DNA of 64,000 bases from DASWLF01 sp963768765 (GCA_963768765.1 CAVYJK010000032.1:1-64000), one strand, 5' to 3'; counted from the first letter of the stretch, positions 32,833 to 43,248 are shown. Numbers and translations: made by a program. Notes: a model not told the origin generated them from the sequence alone.

Positions 32833-33675
32833 TCACCAGAGGTTGCTGGCCAGGGGATGCTCATTTCTGGAGGTCAGGTGGATGGCCTCCATTTCACAGG
32901 CGGAGCGGCAGATGCCGCAGCCATAGCAGCGAACGGGGTCGATGAAGGTCTTCTGGTCCATCACTGAAAAGCCGATGGCGCCGAACTGGCACAGGGAATG
33001 GCAGGCTCGGCAGCCGGTGCAGTCATCGCTGTACACCTCGGCAACATACTCACCGCGGAAGAAGGCGTGAAAATTATAGCGATAACTGAGCATGGCCAGA
33101 CAGTCGGCTCGATCGCAGTTGCAAATGCCGCCGATGAAGGGGGTTTTGAAGGTCCAGATGGTGTGAATCAACCCCTGTTTCTCGAAGCTGCGATGCAAAT
33201 CGAGGGCCTCCGCCTTGGAGAGGCGGTCAAAGTGGGCATCTTCGGGACCGAGCCGGAAAGCTTGCAGGAAGGCAGCCTGGAAGTTCAACATCTTCTCGGC
33301 GTCGAGCCCCAGGCCGAAGCAATACTCGGCGTCCGTCCTGCCTTTGTTCATCTTGCGGCAGATGCAGGGAATGCGGACGATGGAATTGGCCAGGTCCATC
33401 ACCTGGGCGAGATCCTCAAGGGGAACCACCTGCCCGAAGTGATCCCGGCGCTGGCGCTTCTCCCGAAAATAGTAGATAAGCTTGCGCAGCCAGGCCGGAG
33501 ATCGCATGGCCTTTTGGAACCCGGCTTCGACCTCGGCGCCCTGCAAATTGCCGAGCTTCGAAAAATCCTGCAAATAACGGCGGCGGTCCAGGTTATCAAG
33601 AAGTTCCTCGGAATAGTGCTCCGCCTTCAGATACCATTTCTTGCCGTCTCCGTGCTGATGGCAAAATTCGCACAT
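32833..33675 (-). CDS. 4Fe-4S ferredoxin-domain protein, 280 aa
   Basis: An N-terminal MCEFCHQHGDGKKW opening and a CICRKMNKG.....YCFGLG motif near 105-125, then CNCDRADC near 200. Two consecutive 4Fe-4S motifs lie at the C-terminus (CTGCRACHSLCQFGAI, CYGCGICRSACEMEAI). Cytoplasmic; a redox or electron-transfer role, partner unknown. It is transcribed after the MerR-type gene 66 bp upstream, which may control it. Confidence 0.8.
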   Translation of the reverse strand: MCEFCHQHGDGKKWYLKAEHYSEELLDNLDRRRYLQDFSKLGNLQGAEVEAGFQKAMRSPAWLRKLIYYFREKRQRRDHFGQVVPLEDLAQVMDLANSIVRIPCICRKMNKGRTDAEYCFGLGLDAEKMLNFQAAFLQAFRLGPEDAHFDRLSKAEALDLHRSFEKQGLIHTIWTFKTPFIGGICNCDRADCLAMLSYRYNFHAFFRGEYVAEVYSDDCTGCRACHSLCQFGAIGFSVMDQKTFIDPVRCYGCGICRSACEMEAIHLTSRNEHPLASNLW

Positions 33676-33741
33676 ATTACTTTCCCCGCTTTTTTGGCTG
33701 GCGCGATGACGCTTCTTCAGGGGCCAGAATTTGCACCCTGG

Positions 33742-34467
33742 TCATTTTTCCTCATCTCCGTCGATGCTCTTTCGGGACATCACCCGGTGCGAAAACATAC
33801 GGTCAATGATATAAGGCCGCAGGGCCCGGGCCCCCCGGGTAAGCTGCAGGGTCAAGGTGGCATTGTCTTCCAGGGAGAGCCCCTTTACGAGCCGGTCTCT
33901 GATGGCCATTTCGTGGTCCACGATGTCCCGGGCCAGGCGGGGGTAGAAGGAGGTCTCCTCCGGGGTGAGGCCCAATTCCCGGCAGCCCTTGAGGATACGG
34001 CCGATGGCCAGGTCCTCGGCATCGAAGCGGTCCGGCTCCAGAGGGATCAACAGTCCCGCCTTCTGCAATTCTGCCACCTCTGGGGCCGAAAGCCCCGTGG
34101 CCCGGCAGAAGGCCTCTAAATCCAGCAGTTCCCGGTCATCCCACCGGCCGTAGATGAAGGACCTTAACTCCAGGAACGGTTCAATCTCGGGCCCGACGCT
34201 GCCTTTCTGCAAGAACTTCTTGATTATTGCCAGGGACAAGCGGTACTTGCTTTGCATTACCTTGATGAAGGTGATCCGCTCCACGCAGGCCGGATTATAG
34301 TAAGCCATATTGCGGGAAGTCTTGACCGGCTCCGGCAGGAGCCCCTCGTTCAGATAATGGAGGATGGTGGATTTGGGGACGCCGGTGGCCTGTACCAGGT
34401 CCTGCATTTTGAAAGCCGCCGGATCTGAGGCTTTGCTGCGTCTGGGCTTCTCTCTCTTCCCTGCCAT
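33742..34467 (-). CDS. MerR-family transcriptional regulator
   Basis: A 241-aa protein: a basic N-terminus, then the MerR HTH FKMQDLVQATGVPKSTILHY, LNEGLLPEPVKTSRNMAYYN, CVERITFIKVMQ. A long C-terminal part has a second HTH-like stretch (FCRATGLSAPEVAELQKAGL) and lacks a clear metal-binding Cys set. It is longer than classic MerR proteins, so effector binding by the C-terminal region is likely. Probably co-transcribed with the ferredoxin gene. Confidence 0.8.
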   Translation of the reverse strand: MAGKREKPRRSKASDPAAFKMQDLVQATGVPKSTILHYLNEGLLPEPVKTSRNMAYYNPACVERITFIKVMQSKYRLSLAIIKKFLQKGSVGPEIEPFLELRSFIYGRWDDRELLDLEAFCRATGLSAPEVAELQKAGLLIPLEPDRFDAEDLAIGRILKGCRELGLTPEETSFYPRLARDIVDHEMAIRDRLVKGLSLEDNATLTLQLTRGARALRPYIIDRMFSHRVMSRKSIDGDEEK

Positions 34468-34683
34468 GCTAGCGCGTTCTCCAATACATTTTAAGGATAT
34501 GATAGCGAGTCAACTGCATTGTGTAAAGTGTTTCTTTGCACTTTTTAGAAAGATTTTTCAGAGGAGTAGTGCCTGGTAGTGTCTCATCCTAAAAAAATCG
34601 GTTGTTTCTCAGCAGCCTGTTGACGGTGAGCCAGTGTAAAAATGATAGTGAAGTGAATATTCCACTCCATGGCAACTATGGCG

Positions 34684-34748
34684 ATTATCTTGCCACGACG
34701 GAGACTTATCGGGGAATCAGGGAAAAATGCAGATATGGTCTGGATATG
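34684..34748 (+). repeat. 65-bp repeat copy C (divergent)
   Basis: ATTATCTTGCCACGACGGAG....GGGAAAAATGCA then GATATGGTCTGGATATG. The most diverged member of the family in the otherwise gene-free 34468-34876 stretch. Confidence 0.5.
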
Positions 34749-34876
34749 GGTAGTTATTTGGCGCGATGATAAGTTTATGAGAAGAACTCTTGATAGCCAT
34801 GAGTGGGGGTGCTGCTACCTTGCCATTCGTTGGAATTATCGCCGAGGCGGTAATAGATCTTGACTCCTGCCTCCTC

Positions 34877-35416
34877 CTACATGACCCGGGGGAGTGGAGG
34901 TGAAGGCTCCTGCTTCTTGGGCCCGGCTTCCCCCTCTTCCCCCGCAGCTTCAGCAGGCTGGGTTGCTTTGCGATGTTTTGCCTTCTTGGTTTTTTTCTTG
35001 GTGGGTTTTGCAACTTCCACGGGTTGCGGGGAGAGATAGCGTGAGCTTACATAACCTATAGTACCATCCTTTTTTACCTTGATTTGAATCCAATTTTCGA
35101 TCTCCCCCATCTTTTCCACTTCTGCATTTAATTCCAGGGTGGAGGTTTTGGGGCAATCTATGCCTGGACAGGCCCGCAAACTAAGCCGGTTAATGGTCAC
35201 ATAAAAAGTGGGGCGCACCGGCCGGGGTAGCGGCGCCGCCGGCGCCAGTGGCGGCGGCAACGGTGGCGCTTTACTAACCCGTGGCTGACAGCCCATTAAG
35301 CAGATGACCAGCCCTAAAGCGCAGATCCAGGCGCCAAGGCGCCCCAAGCCAATAAGGCGGCCGGTGCCGGCACCGATGGCCGCGCCGCTAAACATGAGCT
35401 GCTCCGCACAGGACAT
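34877..35416 (-). CDS. SH3-domain lipoprotein with an unusual N-terminal extension
   Basis: A lipobox-like segment (LGLVICLMGC) precedes a Pro-rich linker, a bacterial SH3 domain (about 65-125: LSLRACPGIDCPKTSTLEL, IGYVSSRYLSP) and a Lys-rich tail. The first ~25 residues (CAEQLMFSGAAIGAGTG) resemble the start of a glycine-zipper lipoprotein like the one at 43562 (TEQRVLSGGAIGATGG), so the true start may be internal. Likely envelope-located. Related SH3 lipoprotein at 42443-43248. Confidence 0.6.
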   Translation of the reverse strand: MSCAEQLMFSGAAIGAGTGRLIGLGRLGAWICALGLVICLMGCQPRVSKAPPLPPPLAPAAPLPRPVRPTFYVTINRLSLRACPGIDCPKTSTLELNAEVEKMGEIENWIQIKVKKDGTIGYVSSRYLSPQPVEVAKPTKKKTKKAKHRKATQPAEAAGEEGEAGPKKQEPSPPLPRVM

Positions 35417-35720
35417 CTAGAATGATAAAGAAGGGAAGGATAAGAGACAATAATCGAAATGACCATTCCCCGATAGTCAAAACAATCATTAATCGGTTAT
35501 TCTTATAGCATGAATAATTCTCGCGGATTGAGTCGAAGGTTATATCATCAGAAAATCCATTAAAGTCCTGGCCGTCACCGCTTGGGGCTTTAAGGAGCAA
35601 GCCTATCTGGATGTGGGAGACGGAAGTCCGCAGAATTCAAGCCAGTCTTCTATTCGGGATTCCCGGCCAAGGGGGAACCGCGAATAAAGATCCCCGGCTC
35701 AGGAGGAAGGTCAATGCGCA

Positions 35721-35783
35721 ATATCTTGCAAAAAAGAAAGTTATCCCCAATCCCAAAAAAATTCCAGATATGATCCGCATATC
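35721..35783 (+). repeat. 65-bp repeat copy B, upstream of the mucR-like gene
   Basis: Ends in the perfect palindrome GATATG-ATCCG-CATATC (35767-35783), 40 bp upstream of the -35 of the mucR-like promoter. Its place suggests a regulator site. Confidence 0.65.
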
Positions 35784-35822
35784 AAAATCGGTAGCAAACC
35801 AGCAATGTTTTCAAAAAATTCA

Positions 35823-35852
35823 TTGACAGGGAGACAGGTATAAAGGTACATA
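35823..35852 (+). promoter_or_regulatory. promoter of the mucR-like gene
   Basis: TTGACA (35823-35828), 18-nt spacer, TACATA (35847-35852). Conserved in the duplicated copy at 30564-30593. Confidence 0.65.
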
Positions 35853-35900
35853 ATTAAATACTCTAATATTTCATTCCGCACAAAGAAAGGAAGGTTGACC

Positions 35901-36350
35901 ATGGCCAGCGAAGTGTTGAAGTTAACGGCTCAGATTGTAATTTCCCACGCCTCAATGAGCGAACTCACTTCTGGAGAATTAGTGGAGGAAATTAAAGAAG
36001 TCTACAGTACCTTGTCCTCTTTGGAAGGTGGGATGGCATTGTTTGAGGTCCCAGAGCCTGTAAAGGGCAAAGAAGTGGAAGGTGTAACAAAGCCGACTAT
36101 CCCCTTGAAGGATATCGTCAAGGAGAAATACGTGGTCTGCCTGGAATGCGGCAAGAAAATGCGCACCTTAAAGACCCATCTGCGAAAGGCTCACAATCTG
36201 CAACCAAAGGAATATTTCAAACGCTACGGCCTGGACCCCAAGAAGTTCCCGCTGGTCTGCAAGGAATATTCTGAAAAGCGCAGCAGAATGGCCAAAGAGA
36301 GAGGATTTGGACAGCGGGGAGGTAGACGCAAGGCTGCCAAGCCGGCGTAA
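35901..36350 (+). CDS. MucR/Ros-type zinc-finger transcriptional regulator
   Basis: A 149-aa protein starting MASEVLKLTAQIVISHASMS, with GGAAGGTTGACC before the ATG. The zinc finger, CLECGKKMRTLKTHLRKAH, is the C2H2 type of Ros/MucR, followed by YFKRYGLDPKKFPLVCKEY and a basic tail. MucR proteins are H-NS-like silencers that bind AT-rich DNA and often repress their own gene. A strong terminator follows. Confidence 0.9.
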   Translation: MASEVLKLTAQIVISHASMSELTSGELVEEIKEVYSTLSSLEGGMALFEVPEPVKGKEVEGVTKPTIPLKDIVKEKYVVCLECGKKMRTLKTHLRKAHNLQPKEYFKRYGLDPKKFPLVCKEYSEKRSRMAKERGFGQRGGRRKAAKPA

Positions 36351-36380
36351 AGGCGCCAAGAAAGTTATTAAGAATCTGCC

Positions 36381-36421
36381 CGGGGGGGCGCGGCCAGCAT
36401 AGGTCCGAGCCCCCCTTTTTT
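36381..36421 (+). terminator. terminator after the mucR-like gene
   Basis: A GGGGGG run and CCCCCC form the stem of a hairpin, followed by a run of seven T. Confidence 0.75.
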
Positions 36422-36423
36422 TG

Positions 36424-36786
36424 GCCTCAGTTAAGGGACCAGTTGTGGTCCCTTTCTGTTTAGCTTTTGCAGCCGAGAGGTTATGATAATATTCGGATAG
36501 GTTGAATTTTTAGCGAGTTGATAAGTGTCTGATCATGGCAGCTAGTGAAATATGTTTATTTTGGCGAATAGTAAGTAGGAGACGCGGTATAAAGACATAG
36601 CAATGGAGCTGGCAACCCACCAACACTATTAGCGCCACTTAGTGCCAAGGCTCGCGTGGGCAAAGAGGAGGCGTCCATCGAAGAGGTTAGATTTATTAAG
36701 AACCAAATTTATGATTACATAATCTTTTAACAGCCTGCACAACAAAGAGGCAGAGCCATATTGACTCTGCCTCTTGAGTGTGATCA
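36424..36786. other. intergenic, nothing supported
   Basis: AT-rich stretch with no gene, clear promoter or repeat that I can defend. Confidence 0.4.
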
Positions 36787-37797
36787 TTATTTTTTAGGAT
36801 TGGTAACTTTTATAGTACTAGTTGCAAAAAACCCTGTTCCATCCTTTAACAGGCCCTCGACCGTAAGTGTTACATTTCCAAGAAAACCCCCATTCCGAAG
36901 CAAATTGCCCAGAGCTTGTCGATCGAATTTCACCATCACTCCGTTTTTGCTGACTGATGAAGGGCCAACCGCCGGAAGTGGCGATAAAATAGGCGTGTTC
37001 TTAATCATGGTAATTTGCACGGTGCTGGGAACTAGGTCGCTTAGTTTTAAACATGACGGCAGATTCCTGATTACGGCGGTGATCCAATTTCCCTGGCTTT
37101 TGAGGTTCAAGGTCCTCGGATCGATAGTCACGGTCGCCGGAGCCTGCGGCTGCAGCACGACATTGTCCAGAGCCTCCAGCCGTTGGGTTGTCGCAGCCCC
37201 CTGAAATCCAAACACGAAGCCCACGGCCACGGCGTCAAAATTACCCGTCAATGGGAATTGGGCTGAGTAGGAGACAAAGCTACTGCTGGGAGTATTATCC
37301 AAGGTTGTAAAGAACTGTTGGGTAGCGTCAGTAGCAGGCCAAGGTGCAAATTGAGACCAGTTGCCAGTTGGCCCAAAGCCGTAAACCTGGGCCATAGGGT
37401 GCGAAACCTCTTGGGGGAAATTTTCATTCACATAGTTAAAACTCAATTTAAGCCTCCAACCTTTACCGATACAGGTGCCGGTAAGAGGGACCATCTGGAA
37501 AAGTATGTCCGTAGTTCCGTTTCCTGGGTTTGCAAGGATATGCTGTGCATACTGACTAGTGCCAGATAGAACACAATCCCATTGACCCTGGGTGAGCCAT
37601 TTGTTTTGAGTAGCAGGATCGGTAACCATGAGGTCGCCAATCGGGAATGGGCCTAGGGGGCTGGCCTGGAAATCGCTATTAGTGAGCAAATTTTTCGGGG
37701 AGACAGCCGCATGGACCTGGGTGCCTACGGCTACTGCTAACATTGCGACAGCTAAAAGCATCCGTATTGCGCACCTTCCTATTCTTGCGGTATCCAT
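36787..37797 (-). CDS. secreted jelly-roll-like protein, 336 aa
   Basis: A signal peptide (RMLLAVAMLAVAVGTQVHA, cleavage after about residue 30) precedes NLLTNSDFQASPLGPFPIGD, the usual opening of carbohydrate-binding-like beta-sandwich modules. The C-terminal part has VTIDPRTLNLKSQGNWITAV, a domain common in secreted bacterial proteins where it marks a beta-sandwich repeat. Likely extracellular or envelope; ligand unknown. Confidence 0.65.
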   Translation of the reverse strand: MDTARIGRCAIRMLLAVAMLAVAVGTQVHAAVSPKNLLTNSDFQASPLGPFPIGDLMVTDPATQNKWLTQGQWDCVLSGTSQYAQHILANPGNGTTDILFQMVPLTGTCIGKGWRLKLSFNYVNENFPQEVSHPMAQVYGFGPTGNWSQFAPWPATDATQQFFTTLDNTPSSSFVSYSAQFPLTGNFDAVAVGFVFGFQGAATTQRLEALDNVVLQPQAPATVTIDPRTLNLKSQGNWITAVIRNLPSCLKLSDLVPSTVQITMIKNTPILSPLPAVGPSSVSKNGVMVKFDRQALGNLLRNGGFLGNVTLTVEGLLKDGTGFFATSTIKVTNPKK

Positions 37798-37924
37798 TTT
37801 TCATTCCTCCTGTTAAGAGAGTAATCGCATATTAACCGTTCAATCCCTTTGGGGCCCGGTGAATCAAAACCATAATGGGAAAGCGTACCTCCATCGTAGA
37901 TACCAAAAAATCCTACTTCTGGGC

Positions 37925-38269
37925 TTAGGCAGCGGCCCTTGCCGACAGGCGGGCCACTTGTTGACAAACATGCATTATTTCTTTACTAACCCTATTCGCT
38001 GGTGGAATAGGGATATATTGTACTGGTTTAAAATCTTTTATTCTCGGTCCTAAGAATTTTAACACCGATACTTTAAAAAATAATGGTTTCTCTTCACCTA
38101 AGAATGAGTAGAGAATTTCTATTCCAAAACCGTTTTGAAAACGGAGTATTAGCTTATGCACAGCCTCAGTTGGCTCTTCATGGATTAAAAGAATATGAGG
38201 GTCAAGATGGTCTAAAAACCTCCCGGAAAAGAACCAGGAGTTCTGCTCCATAATCTCTAAAGGGCGCAT
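37925..38269 (-). CDS. hypothetical protein, 114 aa
   Basis: From the ATG at 38269 (MRPLEIMEQNSWFFSGRFLD), with GGGAGA upstream. Soluble with alternating strands and helices; no recognised family. The Pro/Asn/Arg-rich region near residue 95 precedes a short helix at the C-terminus. Confidence 0.4.
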   Translation of the reverse strand: MRPLEIMEQNSWFFSGRFLDHLDPHILLIHEEPTEAVHKLILRFQNGFGIEILYSFLGEEKPLFFKVSVLKFLGPRIKDFKPVQYIPIPPANRVSKEIMHVCQQVARLSARAAA

Positions 38270-38308
38270 AGGGAATCTCCCAATAAAGAATAGTAAATAG
38301 CTTATCAA

Positions 38309-38648
38309 TTTGTTACTCAGAGGAATTATATCTTATCGAACTATTCCTTCGGGTATGAAGGCTTGCATTTTAATCTTAACTTTGACCTGATTAATAATTT
38401 CGAAGGAAAATGAGAGCCTGCTTAACAATGCCCCACGATTACTTTAAACGTTAAAACCTTATTGCGCCAGAACAAGAGTCCAGCCGAATGATTGGCGGTT
38501 CTCATCTACCAATGGGCCTAACCCATTGGCCTTTTCAATGAATTAATCTAATTGAGATTAATTCAAAATAAAATGGGAGAAGAGGAAAGTCTATAAATTG
38601 GAGTGATCATTTTCATATGATTATTTTAACCATATGAAAATCGGGAAA
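38309..38648. other. intergenic, nothing supported
   Basis: AT-rich sequence between the hypothetical gene and the response regulator. A short repeat TCATATGATTATTTTAACCA / CATATGA near 38613-38640 might be a hairpin at the 3' end of the regulator gene. Confidence 0.35.
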
Positions 38649-39290
38649 CTAAGAATGGTCGGGGATATAATTTTGAGAGATGGCATACTTGACCAAATCG
38701 GCCAGATTCTTGATGTTCAGCTTTTCCATGATATTGGAGCGGTGCCGGCGCACTGTATAGGGGCTGATGTACAAAGCTTCGGCGATTTCTTTGGTTCTTT
38801 TGCCTTCCGCCAGGAGTTTTAAGACTTCTCTTTCCCGCATCGTCAAGATCTCGGTTTCCTCTTTCTCCAAGGCCAGGCTCGTCAAGACACTGGAAAGCAG
38901 AGGAGAGAGATACTTTCCTGCCATTTCTGATAGTTTGCACAGCCCGAATAAGCTCGCCGCCTGCATCTTCTTTGAGCAGAAATCCATCCGCGCCGTCTCT
39001 CAAGGCCTGCTGGATAAATTCTTTTTTCTTGTGCATGGTCAAAACCAAAATCTTTACCTTGGGGATAAGTTCTCTTAATTTCTCTAATTGCTTCCAAACC
39101 ACGCAGATTCGGCATCGAGATGTCAAGAATGACCAGATTGGGGCAGGATCTTTTCAGGAGTTCCAGCAGTTCGAGACCATCGTTGACTTCACCGCTAATG
39201 GATGACATTCTCGATCCGTTCGATGATTTTTCTAATCCCTTCTCGGAACATCGCATGATCATCGGCCAGTACGATGGTGTAAGCATCCAT
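38649..39290 (-). CDS. NarL-family response regulator, at least two frameshifts
   Basis: The three frames carry consecutive parts. MDAYTIVLADDHAMFREGIR has the acidic pocket. GLELLELLKRSCPNLVILDI has the phospho-acceptor Asp and SMPNLRGLEA. KVKILVLTMHKKKEFIQQAL and GADGFLLKEDAGGEL hold the Thr and Lys switch residues. A LuxR HTH closes the protein (LTMREREVLKLLAEGKRTKE, IAEALYISPYTVRRHRSNIM). Shifts fall near 39215, 39090 and 38935. It lies directly after the histidine kinase, so the two form a two-component pair. Either decayed or mis-assembled. Confidence 0.75.
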
Positions 39291-39292
39291 CT

Positions 39293-41361
39293 TTAATCTC
39301 CTCCGGGAATTGGAATGGTAAAAGAGATTCTGGTCCCTCGGTTTTCCTGGCTCCAGAGTTCAAAGGAGCCACCCAGGATCTTGACCCGTTCTTCCATGGC
39401 TAACAAGCCCAAGGTTTTTTTCTCGGTGACAACTTTATTCCGTTCAAAGCCAATGCCATCGTCCTCGATGGTAAAGGAGACCCCTGGTTTTTCTCGTTTA
39501 ATCTCCAGAAACACGTGCTTAGGTTTAGCGTGTTTGCCGATATTCGTCAAAGCTTCCTGCACTATCCGGTAGATAGCCGTCTGGTTGGCAAAGGAAAAAG
39601 GCCATCGAGGTCGTCCAATTTAATCGTCCATTTTATGTGCTTTTGCAGGTCAGCAAAATCATCAACCAGGGAACGTAAGGCGGTGGTCAGACCCAGATCC
39701 TCCAGGTCGCCCGGACTAAGATCAAGATAAAGACGCCGCACCTCTTCAATGGTGGCGCCGATGAACCCGAGTATCTTGCTCACCTCGTTTTTCAGAGAAA
39801 CCTGCTGAGGCAACAGTTGCTCTTCCACGGATTCTAATTGGAGCTTCAAAGCCAGCAAGGCATGTCCCAATTCATCGTGAAGCTCCCGGGAAATGCGTTT
39901 CCGCTCGTCTTCTTGGGCACTTAGGAGTTGAGAGGCCAGATGGCGCAGGTTCTTTTCTGATTCCTTGAGCACTTCTTCGGTTCGCTTGCGCTCGGTGATA
40001 TCCCGGATGATTTCTTGGAACAATTTTTCGCCTTCCACCTCTAAAAGGCGCAAACTGACCTCTACCGGAAAAGTTGTTCCATCCTTTCGCTGTTGCATTG
40101 CTTCAAAAATCAACCCGCTTTTTTCTTCTACGTGCCGCATAAGTGTATCGAGCACCTGTTCCGACCCAGGCGGGTATAAATCTATTAAATGTAAGTTAAG
40201 GAGTTCGTCTCGTTCATATCCATAAGAGGTTACGGCCCTGGTTATTGGCTTCGACAATTTTCAGGCTCTGGTCTGTTACCAGGATTATGTCGTTGGCAAA
40301 CCTGGTCAGATATTCGTAACGTTGGGCCAGGACGCGACGCTCACGCTCAACCTCATATTGCCGGCGGTAAAATCTGATTTGTTGATTCCTCCAGAAATAA
40401 GCTACACATATGCCGGCGCTGGCAATCAAGGCAATCAGGAGAAAAACCACTTCCCGGACTGAGCTTTTTTAGCGGGGCATAGATCTCATCAGCGTCGATC
40501 TTGGCTACGAGAAACCAGGGTGAATCAGGAATAAGTCCGACAGCTGCCAGGACTGGAACGCCTCTATAATCCAAGGCCTTCGACAATACCTTTCTTTCCC
40601 CGAGCGATCATGCGCTGCCACCAATTTGGGCGAGTCTAAGGGAAACCGCAAATTAAGGGGAATATTCTGCCGATGCCGGAGTTCATTCAGAAACACCACT
40701 TCATTCCCTTCCCGGCGGATTAATTCGGTCTCCCCGGTCAGACTCGGAGTTGGCCACGATTTGATCAGAGGATAGAGAAACTGATAAGGTTCAATCCTCA
40801 TCAGAATAACGCCAATGATAACCTTTTCATTCCCCTGAATGACCAAAAGGGGGGTAAGGACGCTGAGCATAACCTTGGAGTCCTCATCCCGATAGAGGTC
40901 GGAAAAAACAACTTTTTGGGCCTGCATTGCCTGGCTGGCCAAGGATTGTCAGATAGGGAGTAAGTTCTTGCTTGGACGTCGGGACCGATAGTCTTACATT
41001 TCCTTGCGGATCGATTAAAGCCAGACTTTGATATTGGTATGAAGCCAAGGCTGTCAACCGTTCGAGAATTTGTTTCTTGAGAACGGGTTTTGTTCTCCCT
41101 TTGAGAAAATCCCTGACCCGCATGGCAAGAAAAGGATCGTCCATAATCGTGCTGGCATAATCGATCCGTTCCTGACGCCAAGAGATAATTTGGTCTATTT
41201 TAAGGGCAATGATGGCGGCAAGTTCTTGCTGTTTCTCTTTTTTTATGTAAGTCTCTTGATTTTTATAGTATAAATATCCGGTAGTTAATATCCCAATGGA
41301 TAAAATGATGAATATGAGAATAAGATACCAGGGGAATTTCCAAGAATCATTCTTGAGCTGA
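39293..41361 (-). CDS. Cache/PAS sensor histidine kinase, several frameshifts
   Basis: Read from 41361 leftward: a membrane helix (WYLILIFIILSIGILTTGYL), an extracellular sensor (QYQSLALIDPQGNVRLSVPT ... IPDSPWFLVAKIDADEIYAP), a second helix (VFLLIALIASAGICVAYF), a PAS domain (FANDIILVTDQSLKIVEANN), and HisKA_3 with RISRELHDELGHALLALKL. The HATPase closes it with EALTNIGKHAKPKHV and DDGIGFERN. Frames change near 40940, 40590, 40450, 40230 and 39565. All functional boxes remain recognisable. Its core is similar to the intact kinase at 28436. Confidence 0.75.
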
Positions 41362-41827
41362 CATTAATTTTACCTGTCAGATTAATTTATAAGGACTGCT
41401 ACTCTTAAATTAAGTTTTGAAATAAGCCCAAGCAACTCATGTTAGGAGTAAACAAACTTGTTCAGGTTCCACCGACCTGTCCAGCCTGATGCTCGCCCCA
41501 TTGAGCAGAAAGGCCATGGGCTTTGGGTGCTTTGGGATAGAGAGGCCAGGATGGGTTATCAGCAGGAATTGGAGCGTCAGCAGCCCAGGGCGCTCCCTGA
41601 GTTAATTAACATAACCTGGGCTAGCTTCACAATCTGGCAATTCCTTGACAGGGAGGCACAAAGTAACATGCTCACGAGCTTTGAGCCACCGGGCCTCTGC
41701 CTAGACCATCTCGCATACCCAACATCTTAAGCTGCCTTAGGCCCCAGACCATCGCCTGAAGGTTCCTCTTTCTTAGAGGAGTAGGTTTTGGTATCATGTT
41801 ACCAACTGACAGGATTGAACCAGGACA
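41362..41827. other. intergenic, nothing supported
   Basis: Several short open frames occur on both strands, but none looks protein-like or has a good RBS. Confidence 0.35.
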
Positions 41828-42397
41828 ATGACCGATCACCAGAAATCCTCTCAATTCGCCGCCCAGGTGGAAGCGTCTCTGGATCCACGGCTTCGTTCTG
41901 GGACTGGGGTTGTGCTGATTGGTTTTCTGCTGTGGTTTTTCATCAGGGGAACGCCCTTCTCACCACCTTCTACGAGTAAAGGCCGGAAGTGCAGGCCCCG
42001 CAAGCTCAGGCCCAGCCCGGTCAAAGCCTTCCTGCGCGGCCCCGGGTTGCTTCCCAGGTCCCAGCGGAGTCAACCGCTATACTGAAAAGCCAATTGGAAC
42101 AGGTACTTTCCGGGATAAGGGAGGCCAATCAGAAAAAAGATTTATCCCAACTTTTGAGCCATTACTCGCCAAACTTCCCGCAGTTGCCCCAAAGAGCCCA
42201 AAGTATCTCAAAAACCTGGAAAATCTATGATTACCCGAAAATGGACTTCGAAATAAAGGAGGTCAAACTCTTAGCCGACAAAACTGCTGTAGGCTCGGGT
42301 AACATGGAATGTTGAGGCGCAAAATATCAGCACCTTAAAATATAAAAATATTTCAAAGACCTACTTGATAAGATTCGTCCAGAGAGTCGGGTCAATG
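41828..42397 (+). CDS. membrane-anchored NTF2/SnoaL-like protein, frameshifted
   Basis: An N-terminal frame with a membrane helix (GTGVVLIGFLLWFFIRG), then a Gln/Pro/Ala-rich linker and a domain in another frame: LKSQLEQVLSGIREANQKKD, LLSHYSPNFP, IYDYPKMDFEIKEVKLLADK. A third frame adds VTWNVEAQNISTLKYKNISK. Shifts lie near 41985 and 42300. The ireAnqkkDl..l..YS pattern is common in periplasmic NTF2-like domains next to SH3 proteins, as here. Confidence 0.5.
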
Positions 42398-42442
42398 GCG
42401 GATCAAGACCTTGGACAAGGCAGAGTAGAGAATTTTCCTAAT

Positions 42443-43248
42443 ATGCGGTCATACAGTGATTTGACAAGATTAATAATGCTAACCCTGCTTCTGGGCCTAG
42501 CCTGCTCCTGTGCCAACCACCCAGGTTAAACCCCCGGAAGGTTCTTTCTATGTTACACCGGAAATCACTTATTTGCTGGACAGCCCCGGATACGGCGGGA
42601 ATGTCCTGGGCCCGCTTTATAGAGGCGATAAGGTTGAAAGGGTGGATGCCGGCGAATCACCCTGGTGGCGGGTTAAACTCCTGCGAAGTGGGCAGATTGG
42701 ATGGGTCCGGCAGGAGTTACTCAGCTCCAACCCGGTTGCCACCGTTTTTTACTATGTAAATGAGGATACCCTGCCTCTGCTTGAGTGCCCTCGCCGCGAT
42801 TGTCTTCCCTTACAACTACTCTTCCGGGGCGATCAGGTGCAAAGAGTCGAAGAAGGTGACCAGGGTTGGTGGCGGGTCTTGGTGATCAAAAGCCGCAGCC
42901 TTGGCTGGGTGCCGGCCTCGGCGCTTACGGAACGCATCGAGGATGCCCAGCAAAAGCAACCCCGAAACCTATTACTATGTGGCAGTAAGTAAACTAATCT
43001 TGCGGGCCAAACCATCGAACCGCGGCGAGGTTATCAGAACTCTGCGGTTTAACGATCAGGTGCAAAAAATCGGGGAAACCGAGGATTGGTTTAAGGTTCG
43101 CCAACCTTCCAGTGGCGCGGTGGGCTGGGTCATCAGCCGCGACCTGGAAACTCTTCCTTTGATTTCACCCCGGGGGGTGCCCTCCAAGAATGAACTTAAA
43201 CCATTTAAGCAAAGAGAAGAACCGCTAGTGGAGCCGGAGTTTATTTAA
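42443..43248 (+). CDS. three-repeat SH3 lipoprotein, frameshifted
   Basis: Starts MRSYSDLTRLIMLTLLLGLA then CSC (lipobox). After a one-base shift near 42525 come two SH3 repeats (LGPLYRGDKVERVDAGESPW, LLFRGDQVQRVEEGDQGWWR). After another near 42940 comes a third (ILRAKPSNRGEVIRTLRFND, GWVISRDLE). Likely an outer-envelope lipoprotein that binds peptidoglycan. Confidence 0.6.

Noticed and set aside
32673..32945. 90-codon plus-strand frame
   Set aside because: Partly antisense to the ferredoxin gene, no RBS and no recognisable motif.
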